Program-made: the position numbers and the translations under genes
Notes under the pieces: model-generated
The model's input: only the letters and a program-made list of their open reading frames with translations
What the model was told of the DNA's origin: nothing
The model's database searches: none
DNA from: Bacillus swezeyi
Lineage (GTDB): Bacteria; Bacillota; Bacilli; Bacillales; Bacillaceae
Reading direction: 5' to 3'
Length of the DNA: 64,000 bases
Assembly: GCF_001969815.1 (NCBI RefSeq)
Contig: NZ_MRBK01000011.1
Location: forward strand, 112,168 to 176,167
Shown here: positions 8,328-17,479 of the stretch, in pieces
Layout of the letters: every line of letters begins with the position of its first letter
Position numbering within the stretch: the first letter of the stretch is position 1

Positions 8328-9335
8328 ATGGATTTCAGGGAAGTGATTGAGCAGCGCTATCGTCAGCTGCTTAGCCGTTATATATCTGAGTTGACAGAGA
8401 CATCCCTTTATCAAGGGCAGAAATTCAGCAGAAAAACGATCGAACATCAAGTACCGCCGGAAGAAATTATCAGCATACACCGAAAAGTTCTGTCTGAATT
8501 GTATCCGGATCTTCCGGACCATGTGTTCCATTCGCTCGACTTTTTAATTGAAGTGATGATTGGATACGGATTGGCCTATCAAGAGCATCAGACATTAAGA
8601 GGCATTCAGCAGGAAATTAAATCGGAAATAGAAATTGCCGCAAATGTACAGCAGACGCTGCTTGAAACAACGATTCCGAAAGACGAAGCGCTCGAGATCG
8701 GAGCGGTAAGCGTTCCGGCAAAACAAATGAGCGGGGATTATTATCATTTTGTCCGCGACCAGGAATCGATCAGTATCGCCATTGCAGATGTGATCGGGAA
8801 AGGAATACCAGCTGCATTATGCATGTCGATGATCAAGTATGCGATGGATTCCCTGCCGGATTCAGGCTCACATCCTTCACAGGTGCTCAAAAACCTGAAC
8901 AGGGTCGTCGAGCAAAATGTCGATCCGAGCATGTTCATTACGATGTTTTATGGCAACTATCACCTTCAAAAACACCTATTCACGTTTGCATCTGCCGGTC
9001 ATGAACCTGGCTTTTATTATTCTTGCAGGGAAAACAAATTTTACGATTTACATGCGAAAGGCCTCGTTCTCGGCATTTCTTCAGATTATGACTATGAACA
9101 GTATGAGCAGAAGCTTGAAATCGGCGATATGATTATTCTTTTTTCGGATGGAGTTACTGAATGCAGAACGGACAACGGCTTTTTGGACCAGGCTGACCTT
9201 CAGGATCTCATCAGCTTACATATGAGGGAACCGGCACAGCAAATGGTTGAAAATATATACGACAATCTGCTTAAGCTTCAGGAATTTCGGCTTCATGATG
9301 ATTTCACCCTCATTGTTTTAAAAAGAAAGGTTTAA
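8328..9335 (+). CDS. rsbU: PP2C phosphatase RsbU
   Basis: 335 residues: an N-terminal RsbT-binding domain (about 1-85), a linker, and a C-terminal PPM/PP2C-type phosphatase (SpoIIE-like). Metal-binding aspartates are visible in MSGDYYHF, AIADVIGKGIPAAL and ILFSDGVTE. It dephosphorylates RsbV-P in response to environmental stress. Its own ribosome site (GGAGGGAAGG) precedes ATG 8328. The sigma-B-dependent promoter for the downstream genes overlaps its last codons. Confidence 0.94.
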   Translation: MDFREVIEQRYRQLLSRYISELTETSLYQGQKFSRKTIEHQVPPEEIISIHRKVLSELYPDLPDHVFHSLDFLIEVMIGYGLAYQEHQTLRGIQQEIKSEIEIAANVQQTLLETTIPKDEALEIGAVSVPAKQMSGDYYHFVRDQESISIAIADVIGKGIPAALCMSMIKYAMDSLPDSGSHPSQVLKNLNRVVEQNVDPSMFITMFYGNYHLQKHLFTFASAGHEPGFYYSCRENKFYDLHAKGLVLGISSDYDYEQYEQKLEIGDMIILFSDGVTECRTDNGFLDQADLQDLISLHMREPAQQMVENIYDNLLKLQEFRLHDDFTLIVLKRKV

Positions 9336-9355
9336 AGCTTCTCTTTGCCGGGTAA
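9330..9355 (+). promoter_or_regulatory. Internal sigma-B promoter (before rsbV)
   Basis: GTTTAA (9330-9335), 14-base spacer, GGGTAA (9350-9355): a near-consensus sigma-B promoter overlapping the end of rsbU. It drives rsbV-rsbW-sigB-rsbX autoregulation. Confidence 0.88.
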
Positions 9356-9392
9356 TAAAACTATAGCGATTAAGAGAACTAGAGGTGATATT

Positions 9393-9719
9393 GTGAATTT
9401 GGCAGTCGATACGAAAAAAAATGATCATGTGGTAAAGATAAAAGTAGCGGGAGAAATTGATGTCCACTCGGCCCCCACATTGCGGGAAGAGCTGCTGCCG
9501 CTCGCAGAAGACGGAAAAGATCTAAAGGTTAGTCTGAAAGACGTTTCATATATGGACAGCACGGGACTGGGCGTTTTTGTAGGAATATATAAAACGGTGA
9601 ACAGAACTGGGGGTTCTTTGGTGCTTGAAAATTTGTCTGACCGTTTGATCCGTTTATTTGATATTACAGGCTTAAAGGACATCATTGATATTTCTGGAAA
9701 GTCAGAGGGTGGATTGTAA
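9393..9719 (+). CDS. rsbV: Anti-anti-sigma factor RsbV
   Basis: 108-residue STAS protein. Ser56 in the motif YMDSTGLG is the RsbW phosphorylation site. Unphosphorylated RsbV binds RsbW and frees sigma-B. GTG 9393 follows AGAGGTGAT at 9381-9389; the codons upstream in the same frame belong to the sigma-B promoter region. It overlaps rsbW by one base (TAATG junction). Confidence 0.94.
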   Translation: MNLAVDTKKNDHVVKIKVAGEIDVHSAPTLREELLPLAEDGKDLKVSLKDVSYMDSTGLGVFVGIYKTVNRTGGSLVLENLSDRLIRLFDITGLKDIIDISGKSEGGL

Positions 9720-10198
9720 TGAAGACAGCAGCTGATTACATTGAAATGAAGTCACCTGCCAAACCGGAATATGTAGGAATCATTCGTTTGACCCTGTCGG
9801 GAATTGCAAGCAAAATGGGGTATTCCTATGATGATATCGAAGATTTGAAAATCGCTGTAAGCGAAGCTTGTACGAACGCTGTGCAGCACGCTTACAAACT
9901 GGATAAATCAGGAGAGGTCTCCGTCAGATTCGGCGTTTTTGAGGATCGGCTCGAAATTGTTGTCGCAGATCAGGGGGACAGCTTCGATATCCGGGACCAG
10001 GAGGCGCTTGGGCCATATTCTCCCGAGCATACGGTAGATCAATTGTCAGAAGGAGGGCTCGGCTTATATTTGATGGAAACGCTGATGGATGAAGTGAATG
10101 TGCAAATTGACTCAGGCGTAACCGTTTCGATGACAAAGTTCTTAAACAGGGAGCGAGTTGATGATGGCACAACCGTCCAAAACTACGAAACGAACTAA
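9719..10198 (+). CDS. rsbW: Anti-sigma-B factor and RsbV kinase RsbW
   Basis: 159-residue GHKL kinase. The N box is in LKIAVSEACTNAVQHAYK and the G1 box in VVADQGDSFD, with a G2-like GGLGLYLMETLMD. It either holds sigma-B inactive or phosphorylates RsbV according to energy state. ATG 9719 overlaps the rsbV stop; its 3' end overlaps the start of sigB by 38 bases. Confidence 0.94.
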   Translation: MKTAADYIEMKSPAKPEYVGIIRLTLSGIASKMGYSYDDIEDLKIAVSEACTNAVQHAYKLDKSGEVSVRFGVFEDRLEIVVADQGDSFDIRDQEALGPYSPEHTVDQLSEGGLGLYLMETLMDEVNVQIDSGVTVSMTKFLNRERVDDGTTVQNYETN

Positions 10199-10955
10199 AG
10201 ACGAAGTCGATCGACTGATTAAACAATATCAGGAAAGCCAGGATGAAAACGCTCAGCTTACCCTTGTCGAGTCTTACACCAATTTGGTGGAAACACTAGC
10301 TAAAAAATATTCAAAAGGCAAAAGCTTTCACGAAGATCTTTGCCAGGTCGGAATGCTCGGTTTGCTCGGAGCGATCAAACGCTATGATCCTGATATGGGG
10401 AAATCATTTGAAGCCTTTGCCATACCGACCATCGTTGGGGAAATCAAGCGGTTTCTCCGGGATAAAACCTGGAGCGTCCACGTGCCGAGAAGGATCAAAG
10501 AATTGGGGCCCCGGATTAAAATGGCTGTTGATCAATTAACAGCAGAAACCCAAAGATCTCCCCGAGTTGAGGAGATTGCCGAGTTTCTTGGGGTGACGGA
10601 AGAAGAAGTGCTGGAAACGATGGAAATGGGCAAAAGCTATCAGGCGCTGTCTGTGGATCACAGCATTGAAGCCGATGCCGACGGCAGCACGGTGACGATC
10701 CTTGATATCGTCGGCTCACAGGAAGAAGGCTATGAAAAGGTGAACCAAAAGCTGATGCTTGACAGTGTATTGCACGTCCTTTCCGACCGGGAAAAGCAAA
10801 TTATTGAGCTGACATACATCGAAAATAAAAGTCAAAAAGAAACCGGAGAAATATTGGGCATATCACAAATGCACGTATCCAGACTGCAGCGGAAAGCTGT
10901 CAAACGGCTGAGGGAAGCTTTGGCGGAAGATCCCTTGATGGAGTTGAAGCAATGA
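10161..10955 (+). CDS. sigB: General stress sigma factor sigma-B
   Basis: 264 residues with sigma-70 family regions 2, 3 and 4. Region 2 is FHEDLCQVGMLGLLGAIKRYDP and FAIPTIVGEIKRFLRDKTWSVHVPRR; region 4.2 is KETGEILGISQMHVSRLQRKAVKRL. It directs the general stress regulon. The start is one of a cluster (TTG 10158, ATG 10161, ATG 10164); ATG 10161 is 7 bases from AGGGAG (10148-10153). It overlaps rsbW and rsbX, so the operon is tightly coupled. Confidence 0.95.
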   Translation: MMAQPSKTTKRTKDEVDRLIKQYQESQDENAQLTLVESYTNLVETLAKKYSKGKSFHEDLCQVGMLGLLGAIKRYDPDMGKSFEAFAIPTIVGEIKRFLRDKTWSVHVPRRIKELGPRIKMAVDQLTAETQRSPRVEEIAEFLGVTEEEVLETMEMGKSYQALSVDHSIEADADGSTVTILDIVGSQEEGYEKVNQKLMLDSVLHVLSDREKQIIELTYIENKSQKETGEILGISQMHVSRLQRKAVKRLREALAEDPLMELKQ

Positions 10956-11551
10956 TCTGGACTGAGTCGAATGAACACATTCACGCACTTGTCTATCAGC
11001 TGCCCAAAGAAGGGAAATCCGTCTGCGGTGACAGCTTTTATTTCAATGCGACTGACCAAGGAATGATATGTGCGCTGGCCGACGGACTTGGCAGCGGTGC
11101 GCTGGCTTATGAATCCTCTTCAGCAATCAGCGAGGTTGTCAAAGAGCATGGGGATGAAGATGTCGCAAGCCTGATGGAACGATGCAATCAAGCTCTGAAG
11201 CAAAAGCGCGGTGCGACTGTCTCGATTTTAAAAGCCGATTTTCAAACGAGGACAATCGCTTACAGCTCAGTAGGCAATATTCGCTTTATCCTGTACGCTC
11301 CTTCAGACAAATATATCTATCCTCCCCCTGTAACGGGATACATGTCGGGAAAACCGCAAACATACAAAACATTCACCTATACTTATGAAAAAGGGTCAAA
11401 GTTCATCATCCATTCAGACGGTTTGGACGTTCCCGCCCTTCGGACTTATTTAAAACAGCACCATTCGCCCGGAGATATTTCAAATCAGCTTGAAGCATAC
11501 ACATTGATGGGAAAAGACGATCTGACCTATATCATCGGACAGCTTTTTTAA
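10952..11551 (+). CDS. rsbX: Feedback phosphatase RsbX
   Basis: 199-residue PP2C-type phosphatase. Motifs: VCGDSFYF and ALADGLGSGALAYESS (metal-binding Asp), and IIHSDGLD. It dephosphorylates RsbS-P and RsbRA-P to reset the stressosome. ATG 10952 overlaps the sigB stop by 4 bases. It is the last gene of the operon; the terminator starts within its last codons. Confidence 0.93.
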   Translation: MIWTESNEHIHALVYQLPKEGKSVCGDSFYFNATDQGMICALADGLGSGALAYESSSAISEVVKEHGDEDVASLMERCNQALKQKRGATVSILKADFQTRTIAYSSVGNIRFILYAPSDKYIYPPPVTGYMSGKPQTYKTFTYTYEKGSKFIIHSDGLDVPALRTYLKQHHSPGDISNQLEAYTLMGKDDLTYIIGQLF

Positions 11552-11567
11552 AGGAGCTGTCCTTTTG
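11537..11567 (+). terminator. Terminator of the sigB operon
   Basis: GGACAGCT (11537-11544) and AGCTGTCC (11555-11562) followed by TTTT; the left arm lies inside rsbX. Confidence 0.75.
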
Positions 11568-11629
11568 ATATAGGTGTTTTTCAACATCTTTTGGTACACT
11601 AAGAAGACAACATTCTTATGGAGGCTACA

Positions 11630-13792
11630 ATGGATACTTTAGCGTTAATCGTCAAACAAGTCGCAAAAGAGACGGAACTGGCCGCAAAGCACGTCGGCAA
11701 TGTCATTCAATTGTTGGAAGACGGAAATACCGTGCCATTTATCGCGCGATACCGCAAGGAACAAACAGGTTCCATGGATGAAGTGCAAATTCAAACGATC
11801 TCCGAACGCTGGGGATACATTCAGCATTTAAATCAGCGAAAGGAAGAAGTCATCCGGCTGATTGCAGAGCAGGACAAGCTGACCGGCGAGCTGAAGCAGA
11901 AGATTGAAAAAGCGGACAAGCTGCAAGAAATAGAAGACTTATACAGGCCCTATAAGCAGAAAAGGAAAACGAAAGCGACAATCGCCAAAAGCAAGGGGCT
12001 TGAGCCATTGGCCGACTTCATCATCGCTCTGCCTCAGAATAAAGACATTCTAGCTGAAGCAAAGCAATACATAAATGAAGAAAAAGAAGTGATGAGCGCG
12101 GAAGACGCGCTTGAAGGGGCGAAGTACATCCTCGCTGAAAGAATCTCTGATGAACCTGAATTCAGAAGATGGATCCGCCAAGAGACCTTCAAAAAAGGAA
12201 CCTTGAAATCTGCGGCAAAAGACGCCGAAGCGGACGAAAAGAAAATCTATGAGATGTATTATGAATATGGGGAGCCGATACAGAAAATCGTTCCCCATCG
12301 TGTGCTCGCCGTCAACCGCGGTGAAAAAGAAGACATTTTAAAAGTGTCTGTCGAACCGCCGGCCGATCATATCCAAGCTTATTTGGAAAAGCGGATATTA
12401 AAACATAAACAAACAACCGCAAAAGACATTCTGAAGGATGCGATAGAAGACAGCTATAAACGTCTGATCCAGCCGTCCATCGAACGAGAGATCAGAAAAG
12501 AGCTGACAGAAAAAGCGGAAGATCAAGCGATTCATATTTTTGCCGAAAACCTGCGTAAGCTCTTGCTTCAGCCGCCAATGAAAGGAAAGCTCGTCCTTGG
12601 GGTTGATCCGGCATTCCGTACGGGCTGCAAGCTTGCGGTCGTGGATGAAACAGGGAAAATGCTGAAAATCGGTGTGATTTATCCGCATCCGCCTGTCAAT
12701 AAAAAAAGCGCCGCCATTGATAAAGTGAAAAACATCATGGAAGATTTTCAAATCGAAGTCATCGCGATCGGAAACGGGACGGCTTCGAGAGAGACGGAAC
12801 AGTTTATCGCCGATCTTTTGAAAGACATCGACAGAAAGGTATACTACCTGATCGTCAACGAAGCGGGAGCGAGCGTCTACTCGGCTTCAGAGCTGGCAAG
12901 GGAAGAATTTCCTGATTTGCAGGTTGAGGAGCGGAGCGCCGTGTCCATCGCCCGCCGGCTTCAAGATCCGCTGGCCGAGCTCGTCAAAATCGATCCAAAA
13001 TCAGTCGGTGTCGGCCAATATCAGCACGATGTCAGCCAGAAAAAATTAAACGACTCCCTCCGCTTTGTCGTCGAAACCGTAGTCAACCAAGTCGGCGTTA
13101 ATGTGAATACGGCATCGGCGGCGCTATTGCAGTATGTAGCCGGACTATCCAAATCGGTTGCGTCCAATATCGTGAAAAAAAGGGATGAAGTCGGAAAATT
13201 CACCAGCCGGAAAGAATTGAAAGATATTCCGCGGCTGGGCGCGAAAACATATGAGCAGTGTATCGGCTTTTTAAGGGTTCCTGACGGCAATGAACCGCTT
13301 GACCGCACAGGCATCCATCCGGAAAGCTACAAAGAAACGAGAGAGCTGCTCAAAAAGCTTGGCCTTGCAAAAGACCAAATCGGTACAGCCGAACTTCAGG
13401 GCAAAATAAATGAATTGAATATTTCAGAAACCGCTGAACAGCTAGGAATCGGCGACATCACACTGAAAGACATTTGCGCCCAGCTGACAAGGCCTGAGCG
13501 CGATCCAAGGGATGAAGTCCCTAAACCCCTTTTAAAAACCGATGTGCTCCAGCTTGAGGATTTAAAAGAAGGAATGGAGCTGCAGGGCACGGTGCGAAAC
13601 GTCGTCGACTTCGGTGCGTTCGTCGACATCGGGGTGAAACAGGACGGGCTTGTGCACATTTCAAAGCTCAGCCATTCCTTCGTCAAACATCCGCTTGACG
13701 TCGTATCGGTCGGCGATATCGTAACGGTGTGGGTAGAGCATGCAGATGCTGCAAAAGGAAGGGTGTCATTATCAATGGTGAAGGAAAAATAG
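11630..13792 (+). CDS. ydcI: Tex-family S1 RNA-binding protein (YdcI)
   Basis: 720 residues with the full Tex architecture: N-terminal helical domain with VPFIARYRKEQTG, a YqgF/RNase H-like fold (LVLGVDPAFRTGCKLAVVD, near residue 325), tandem HhH repeats (NVNTASAALLQYVAGLSKSVA) and a C-terminal S1 domain (LQGTVRNVVDFGAFVDIGV). Tex proteins are conserved nucleic-acid-binding transcription accessory factors. ATG 11630 is preferred over ATG 11618, because GGAGG (11620-11624) lies between them at a 5-base spacing. A terminator shared with cmpA follows. Confidence 0.9.
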   Translation: MDTLALIVKQVAKETELAAKHVGNVIQLLEDGNTVPFIARYRKEQTGSMDEVQIQTISERWGYIQHLNQRKEEVIRLIAEQDKLTGELKQKIEKADKLQEIEDLYRPYKQKRKTKATIAKSKGLEPLADFIIALPQNKDILAEAKQYINEEKEVMSAEDALEGAKYILAERISDEPEFRRWIRQETFKKGTLKSAAKDAEADEKKIYEMYYEYGEPIQKIVPHRVLAVNRGEKEDILKVSVEPPADHIQAYLEKRILKHKQTTAKDILKDAIEDSYKRLIQPSIEREIRKELTEKAEDQAIHIFAENLRKLLLQPPMKGKLVLGVDPAFRTGCKLAVVDETGKMLKIGVIYPHPPVNKKSAAIDKVKNIMEDFQIEVIAIGNGTASRETEQFIADLLKDIDRKVYYLIVNEAGASVYSASELAREEFPDLQVEERSAVSIARRLQDPLAELVKIDPKSVGVGQYQHDVSQKKLNDSLRFVVETVVNQVGVNVNTASAALLQYVAGLSKSVASNIVKKRDEVGKFTSRKELKDIPRLGAKTYEQCIGFLRVPDGNEPLDRTGIHPESYKETRELLKKLGLAKDQIGTAELQGKINELNISETAEQLGIGDITLKDICAQLTRPERDPRDEVPKPLLKTDVLQLEDLKEGMELQGTVRNVVDFGAFVDIGVKQDGLVHISKLSHSFVKHPLDVVSVGDIVTVWVEHADAAKGRVSLSMVKEK

Positions 13793-13817
13793 CACTGCTC
13801 ATAAGCAGTGTTTTTTT
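13793..13817 (+). terminator. Terminator of ydcI, overlapping the 3' end of cmpA
   Basis: CACTGCT / AGCAGTG with a 4-base loop and seven T. The opposite strand of this stem encodes the last codons of cmpA. Confidence 0.8.
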
Positions 13818-13912
13818 CTATAAAAATACCAGCATTGGTTCAGCAATTTAATCTGATAATGATCTTTTTCGTAAAAAGCTCTTTGCATCTGGTTTTTGAG
13901 CCAATTCGGCAT
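13799..13912 (-). CDS. cmpA: Cortex morphogenetic protein CmpA (37 residues)
   Basis: A complete 37-codon ORF on the minus strand, too short for ordinary ORF calling. It reads MPNWLKNQMQRAFYEKD...NQCWYFYRKKHCL. This agrees with B. subtilis CmpA in length, sequence and location between ydcI and ydcK. A strong ribosome site (GAGGAGGG, complement of 13920-13928) lies 8 bases before ATG 13912. CmpA acts as an adaptor that promotes ClpXP degradation of misassembled SpoIVA during sporulation, so it is expressed in the mother cell. Convergent with ydcI. Confidence 0.9.
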   Translation of the reverse strand: MPNWLKNQMQRAFYEKDHYQIKLLNQCWYFYRKKHCL

Positions 13913-14020
13913 TGCTCATCCCTCCTCAGGCTCTGATCATAGAGTGTGGGTTCTGTTTTAGTTTATGCCGGCGGGAATTTGTCCCGTTCGATTTTTTTGA
14001 AAATGAGGTGGGTACAATCA

Positions 14021-14479
14021 ATGGACGATCAGCAATTGCAGCAGCTGACAGAAGAGATTTCTCTGACATATTTTAAAAAGCCGTTCCGGCATCGGGCCTA
14101 TTTCAACAGCCGTCTGAAAACAACCGGAGGCAGATATTTATTGCACTCGCACGATATCGAGCTGAACAAAAAATATTTGGCGGAGCACGGCCAAAAAGAG
14201 CTTGAAGGCATCATCAAGCATGAGCTGTGCCATTACCACCTTCATCTCGAGGGAAAAGGCTACAAACACCGGGACAGGGATTTTAGAATGCTCTTAAATG
14301 AAGTCGGAGCCCCAAGATTCTGCACGCCGCTAAGCGCGAAAAAACAAACGAGAAAAACCCGCACCTACCAGTGTGGGTCATGCGGGCAAATTTTCCTGAG
14401 AAAACGCGCTATGGATACAAATCGCTATGTTTGCGGCAAATGCGGAGGAAAAATAAAAGAAATGACGAAAAAAGGTTGA
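14021..14479 (+). CDS. ydcK: SprT-like zinc protein YdcK
   Basis: 152 residues of the SprT family. A metalloprotease-like HELCHYHLH motif (near residue 68) is followed by a C-terminal zinc ribbon with two CxxC pairs ([10 protein letters not shown] and YVCGKCGGK). ATG 14021 gives [18 protein letters not shown], the family start; GAGGTGG lies about 10 bases upstream. Lies between cmpA and the tRNA cluster, as in B. subtilis. Function in Bacillus is not established. Confidence 0.87.
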   Translation: MDDQQLQQLTEEISLTYFKKPFRHRAYFNSRLKTTGGRYLLHSHDIELNKKYLAEHGQKELEGIIKHELCHYHLHLEGKGYKHRDRDFRMLLNEVGAPRFCTPLSAKKQTRKTRTYQCGSCGQIFLRKRAMDTNRYVCGKCGGKIKEMTKKG

Positions 14480-14548
14480 CGGATCAGGCTCGTCTATGAT
14501 AAATTATAAAAGCCGTCGCAAGACGAGGCATGAAGATAAATTGTTTTC

Positions 14549-14577
14549 TTGACACAATTTGTCGTCATATATATAAT
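14549..14577 (+). promoter_or_regulatory. Promoter of the seven-tRNA cluster
   Basis: TTGACA (14549-14554), 17-base spacer, TATAAT (14572-14577): a consensus sigma-A promoter, 17 bases before tRNA-Asn. Confidence 0.9.
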
Positions 14578-14594
14578 GAAATGAGTCTGATCAT

Positions 14595-14669
14595 TCCACA
14601 GTAGCTCAGTGGTAGAGCTATCGGCTGTTAACCGATCGGTCGCAGGTTCGAATCCTGCCTGTGGAGCCA
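14595..14669 (+). tRNA. tRNA-Asn (anticodon GTT)
   Basis: TCCACAG acceptor pairs with CTGTGGA; anticodon loop CTGTTAA; T-loop GGTTCGAATCC; encoded CCA. Confidence 0.96.
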
Positions 14670-14671
14670 AT

Positions 14672-14762
14672 GGAGAAGTACTCAAGTGGCTGAAGAGGCG
14701 CCCCTGCTAAGGGTGTAGGTCGCGTAAGCGGCGCGAGGGTTCAAATCCCTCCTTCTCCGCCA
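14672..14762 (+). tRNA. tRNA-Ser (anticodon GCT)
   Basis: Class II tRNA with long variable arm; acceptor GGAGAAG/CTTCTCC; anticodon GCT in CTGCTAA; encoded CCA. Confidence 0.96.
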
Positions 14763-14790
14763 TTAGAAAAATATGATTCCGACTTCATAT

Positions 14791-14862
14791 GGCCCGTTGG
14801 TCAAGTGGTTAAGACACCGCCCTTTCACGGCGGTAACACGGGTTCGAATCCCGTACGGGTCA
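14791..14862 (+). tRNA. tRNA-Glu (anticodon TTC)
   Basis: Acceptor GGCCCGT/ACGGGTC; anticodon loop CTTTCAC; CCA not encoded. Confidence 0.95.
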
Positions 14863-14879
14863 TTTCTCATATGGATTAT

Positions 14880-14954
14880 TGGGCTATAGCCAAGCGGTAA
14901 GGCAACGGACTTTGACTCCGTCATGCGTTGGTTCGAATCCAGCTAGCCCAGCCA
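14880..14954 (+). tRNA. tRNA-Gln (anticodon TTG)
   Basis: Acceptor TGGGCTA/TAGCCCA; anticodon loop CTTTGAC; encoded CCA. Confidence 0.95.
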
Positions 14955-14963
14955 TTTTTATTT

Positions 14964-15039
14964 GAGCCATTAGCTCAGTTGGTAGAGCATCTGACTTTTA
15001 ATCAGAGGGTCGAAGGTTCGAGTCCTTCATGGCTCACCA
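14964..15039 (+). tRNA. tRNA-Lys (anticodon TTT)
   Basis: Acceptor GAGCCAT/ATGGCTC; anticodon loop CTTTTAA; encoded CCA. Confidence 0.96.
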
Positions 15040-15050
15040 TTGTTTTTCAT

Positions 15051-15133
15051 GCGGGTGTGGCGGAATTGGCAGACGCGCTAGACTTAGGATCTAGTGTCTT
15101 TACGGCGTGGGGGTTCGAGTCCCTTCACCCGCA
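15051..15133 (+). tRNA. tRNA-Leu (anticodon TAG)
   Basis: Class II tRNA; acceptor GCGGGTG/CACCCGC; anticodon loop CTTAGGA; CCA not encoded. Confidence 0.94.
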
Positions 15134-15152
15134 CTTTAAAACAACATATCAT

Positions 15153-15236
<84 letters not shown>

Positions 15237-15243
15237 ACCAGAG

Positions 15244-15277
15244 ATACCAAGGGTTTTGACGCCCTTGGTATTTTTTT
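15244..15277 (+). terminator. Terminator after the tRNA cluster
   Basis: ATACCAAGGG (15244-15253) / CCCTTGGTAT (15262-15271) and a T run. Part of a family with five members in this window. Confidence 0.85.
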
Positions 15278-15388
15278 GCTTCTTTTTCATTTAATTTTTT
15301 TACTCCACATTTACTCCAGTTACTTAAAGTAAGTCATCTAAACGGTCAGCAGTCTCTCTTTGTTTGTTTGGAAAAAGGTGTCCGGAAC

Positions 15389-15531
15389 TTCACAATCTCT
15401 AATGTATATCTCCTTCATACGAAATGGTTCGAATGGGAATTAATCGCAGATATTACTCCATCAGATTTAGAAACAAGAATTGTGATTCTGCGAAAAAAGG
15501 ATAAGGCTATGGTGTTACAAGAACACTTATA
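15389..15531 (+). pseudogene. Short coding remnant in the island (unrecognised)
   Basis: An open stretch of 47 codons without start or ribosome site reads FTISNVYLLHTKWFEWELIA... and ends LRKKDKAMVLQEHL before TAA. The amino-acid pattern looks protein-like, but I do not recognise the family. A 27-bp string just upstream (15358-15384) recurs with one mismatch at 23617-23643. Confidence 0.3.
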
Positions 15532-15708
15532 ATGTAATTTTTTAGGTATTTGTAATTAATTTACAGATATTATTAATATTCACTCATGAATTCGTGATAT
15601 TATATTGAAGGGGACGATCAAAGGCTTTGGCGTTAGTAATTAATAATGTTTTAAATATTTACGAGTGCTACCTCATGTCAAAGTCAGAAAAAATATTATA
15701 GGAGGTAA

Positions 15709-16353
<645 letters not shown>

Positions 16354-16557
16354 CAGGTCATCTTTAATCAGGGGTAGCTAACGGACTGCTGATCGTTCCT
16401 TGAGAGATTTTATAATCATTGTTATTGTGAGTTACTAAGAGGCGACGGTCTTTTAGTTGGAGTTCCAATATATGCCTCGGGTATGGTAAATGATTATTAA
16501 AATCGTTAGTAATGGTTAAAGGTCGTTTTCTACTAGGCGAACGGCCTTGGCATTGAT

Positions 16558-16665
16558 ATGCCTGGGAGTGGGGAAAACGATCGGTTAGGCCTTGATAGGA
16601 AAACACCGGATTATGAAGAGGATAAAGGGAAAGAAACAAAGTTATTAGAATTTGAACTGATATAA
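16558..16665 (+). pseudogene. Relic of a gene 3' end, copy A (MPGSGENDRLGLDRKTPDYEE)
   Basis: 35 codons that match a second relic at 20395-20490: both read MPG-G--DRLGLDRKTPDYEE--KGKETKL and are followed by the same AAAGCAGGC/GCCTGCTTT hairpin. No ribosome site before the ATG, so this is probably the C terminus of a decayed gene rather than a small protein. The parent family is not recognised. Confidence 0.4.
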
Positions 16666-16670
16666 ATTTT

Positions 16671-16695
16671 AAAGCAGGCCTATGCCTGCTTTATT
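16671..16695 (+). terminator. AAAGCAGGC-type terminator
   Basis: AAAGCAGGC (16671-16679) / GCCTGCTTT (16684-16692). The same arms occur at 20507-20528 and 25939-25960. Confidence 0.75.
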
Positions 16696-16796
16696 TTAAT
16701 GCGTTATTAACGATTTTTGCGTGTATTCCACTGATTTGTACCCTAAATGTATTTCCTCAGTTGCTTCATTCGTAAAGTGAGGTATTCCTTTTATTT

Positions 16797-17265
16797 CGAC
16801 TATTTTTCTCTAAAATTTTCGCAACCGAAGAGCAAATTGAAAAATACAAAGAACGAGCAAGAAGAACAGAATATTATCATTGGAAGTATAATATTGTTGT
16901 TGCGTGGATTGAATTATATTTAGACTTTTCTGTTGTGAAGGCACGAGCTTTTACAACAAATATAAAAAGGTTCAATCGAGGATTCCGTCCAATTTATAAA
17001 AAATAACTCCAGGATAGCGGTCGAGGTTCGAATTAACGAAAAAATAGACAATAGTGAAATTGTGAATGACATTATTAGTGGAATCGAATCTTGGAAGAAC
17101 TATTATTACAAAAATCGTTGGATTGATTACTCTTTTTTGTCATCAATCTCATGGATAGACCATGTTAAAAAGCAAAAAAATCTTAAGAACCACTTTGGTA
17201 AGCTTTACGGAATTCGTTTGAAAAGCTTACTCCATTTTTACTCCATAATTCTTAAAAAACAATGA
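16797..17265 (+). pseudogene. Broken coding stretches before attR (unrecognised)
   Basis: Two consecutive open stretches without good starts. 16797-17006 reads ATEEQIEKYKERARRTEYYHW and ends RFNRGFRPIYKK; 17007-17265 reads VNDIISGIESWKNYYYKNRW and ends LHFYSIILKKQ. They look like fragments of genes from the integrated element; I cannot name the family. The motif TTTACTCCA occurs near both ends of the island (15310-15318, and as TTTTACTCCA near 17236). Confidence 0.3.
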
Positions 17266-17337
17266 AATTTTATGTAATTGGTGTAAAGAGATACAATGAA
17301 AACAAGCTTTCATAAATCGTGATAAGCTTCCACTTTA

Positions 17338-17390
17338 TTGAGGGCCTAGTGGGGGCAACCCCGTGGAGGTTCAAGTCCTCTCGGCCGCAT
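17338..17390 (+). repeat. attR: right copy of the 53-bp tRNA-Leu 3' half
   Basis: Exact copy of 15184-15236, lacking the 5' half of the tRNA, followed by an ATACCAAGGG-type terminator. Confidence 0.88.
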
Positions 17391-17397
17391 CATAGGA

Positions 17398-17430
17398 ATA
17401 CCAAGGGTTTATGAGCCCTTGGTATTTTTT
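17398..17430 (+). terminator. ATACCAAGGG-type terminator after attR
   Basis: ATACCAAGGG (17398-17407) / CCCTTGGTAT (17416-17425) and six T; probably the original terminator of the tRNA cluster before insertion. Confidence 0.82.
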
Positions 17431-17479
17431 GTATTCATCTAGTTTTTTGCCTGTTGTGCCCACTTACTTAAAATACATT

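Noticed and set aside
16364..16639. 91-codon open frame on the minus strand in the xylanase island
   Set aside because: No ribosome site at its start, no recognised family, and it overlaps the relic read on the plus strand. Left as non-coding.
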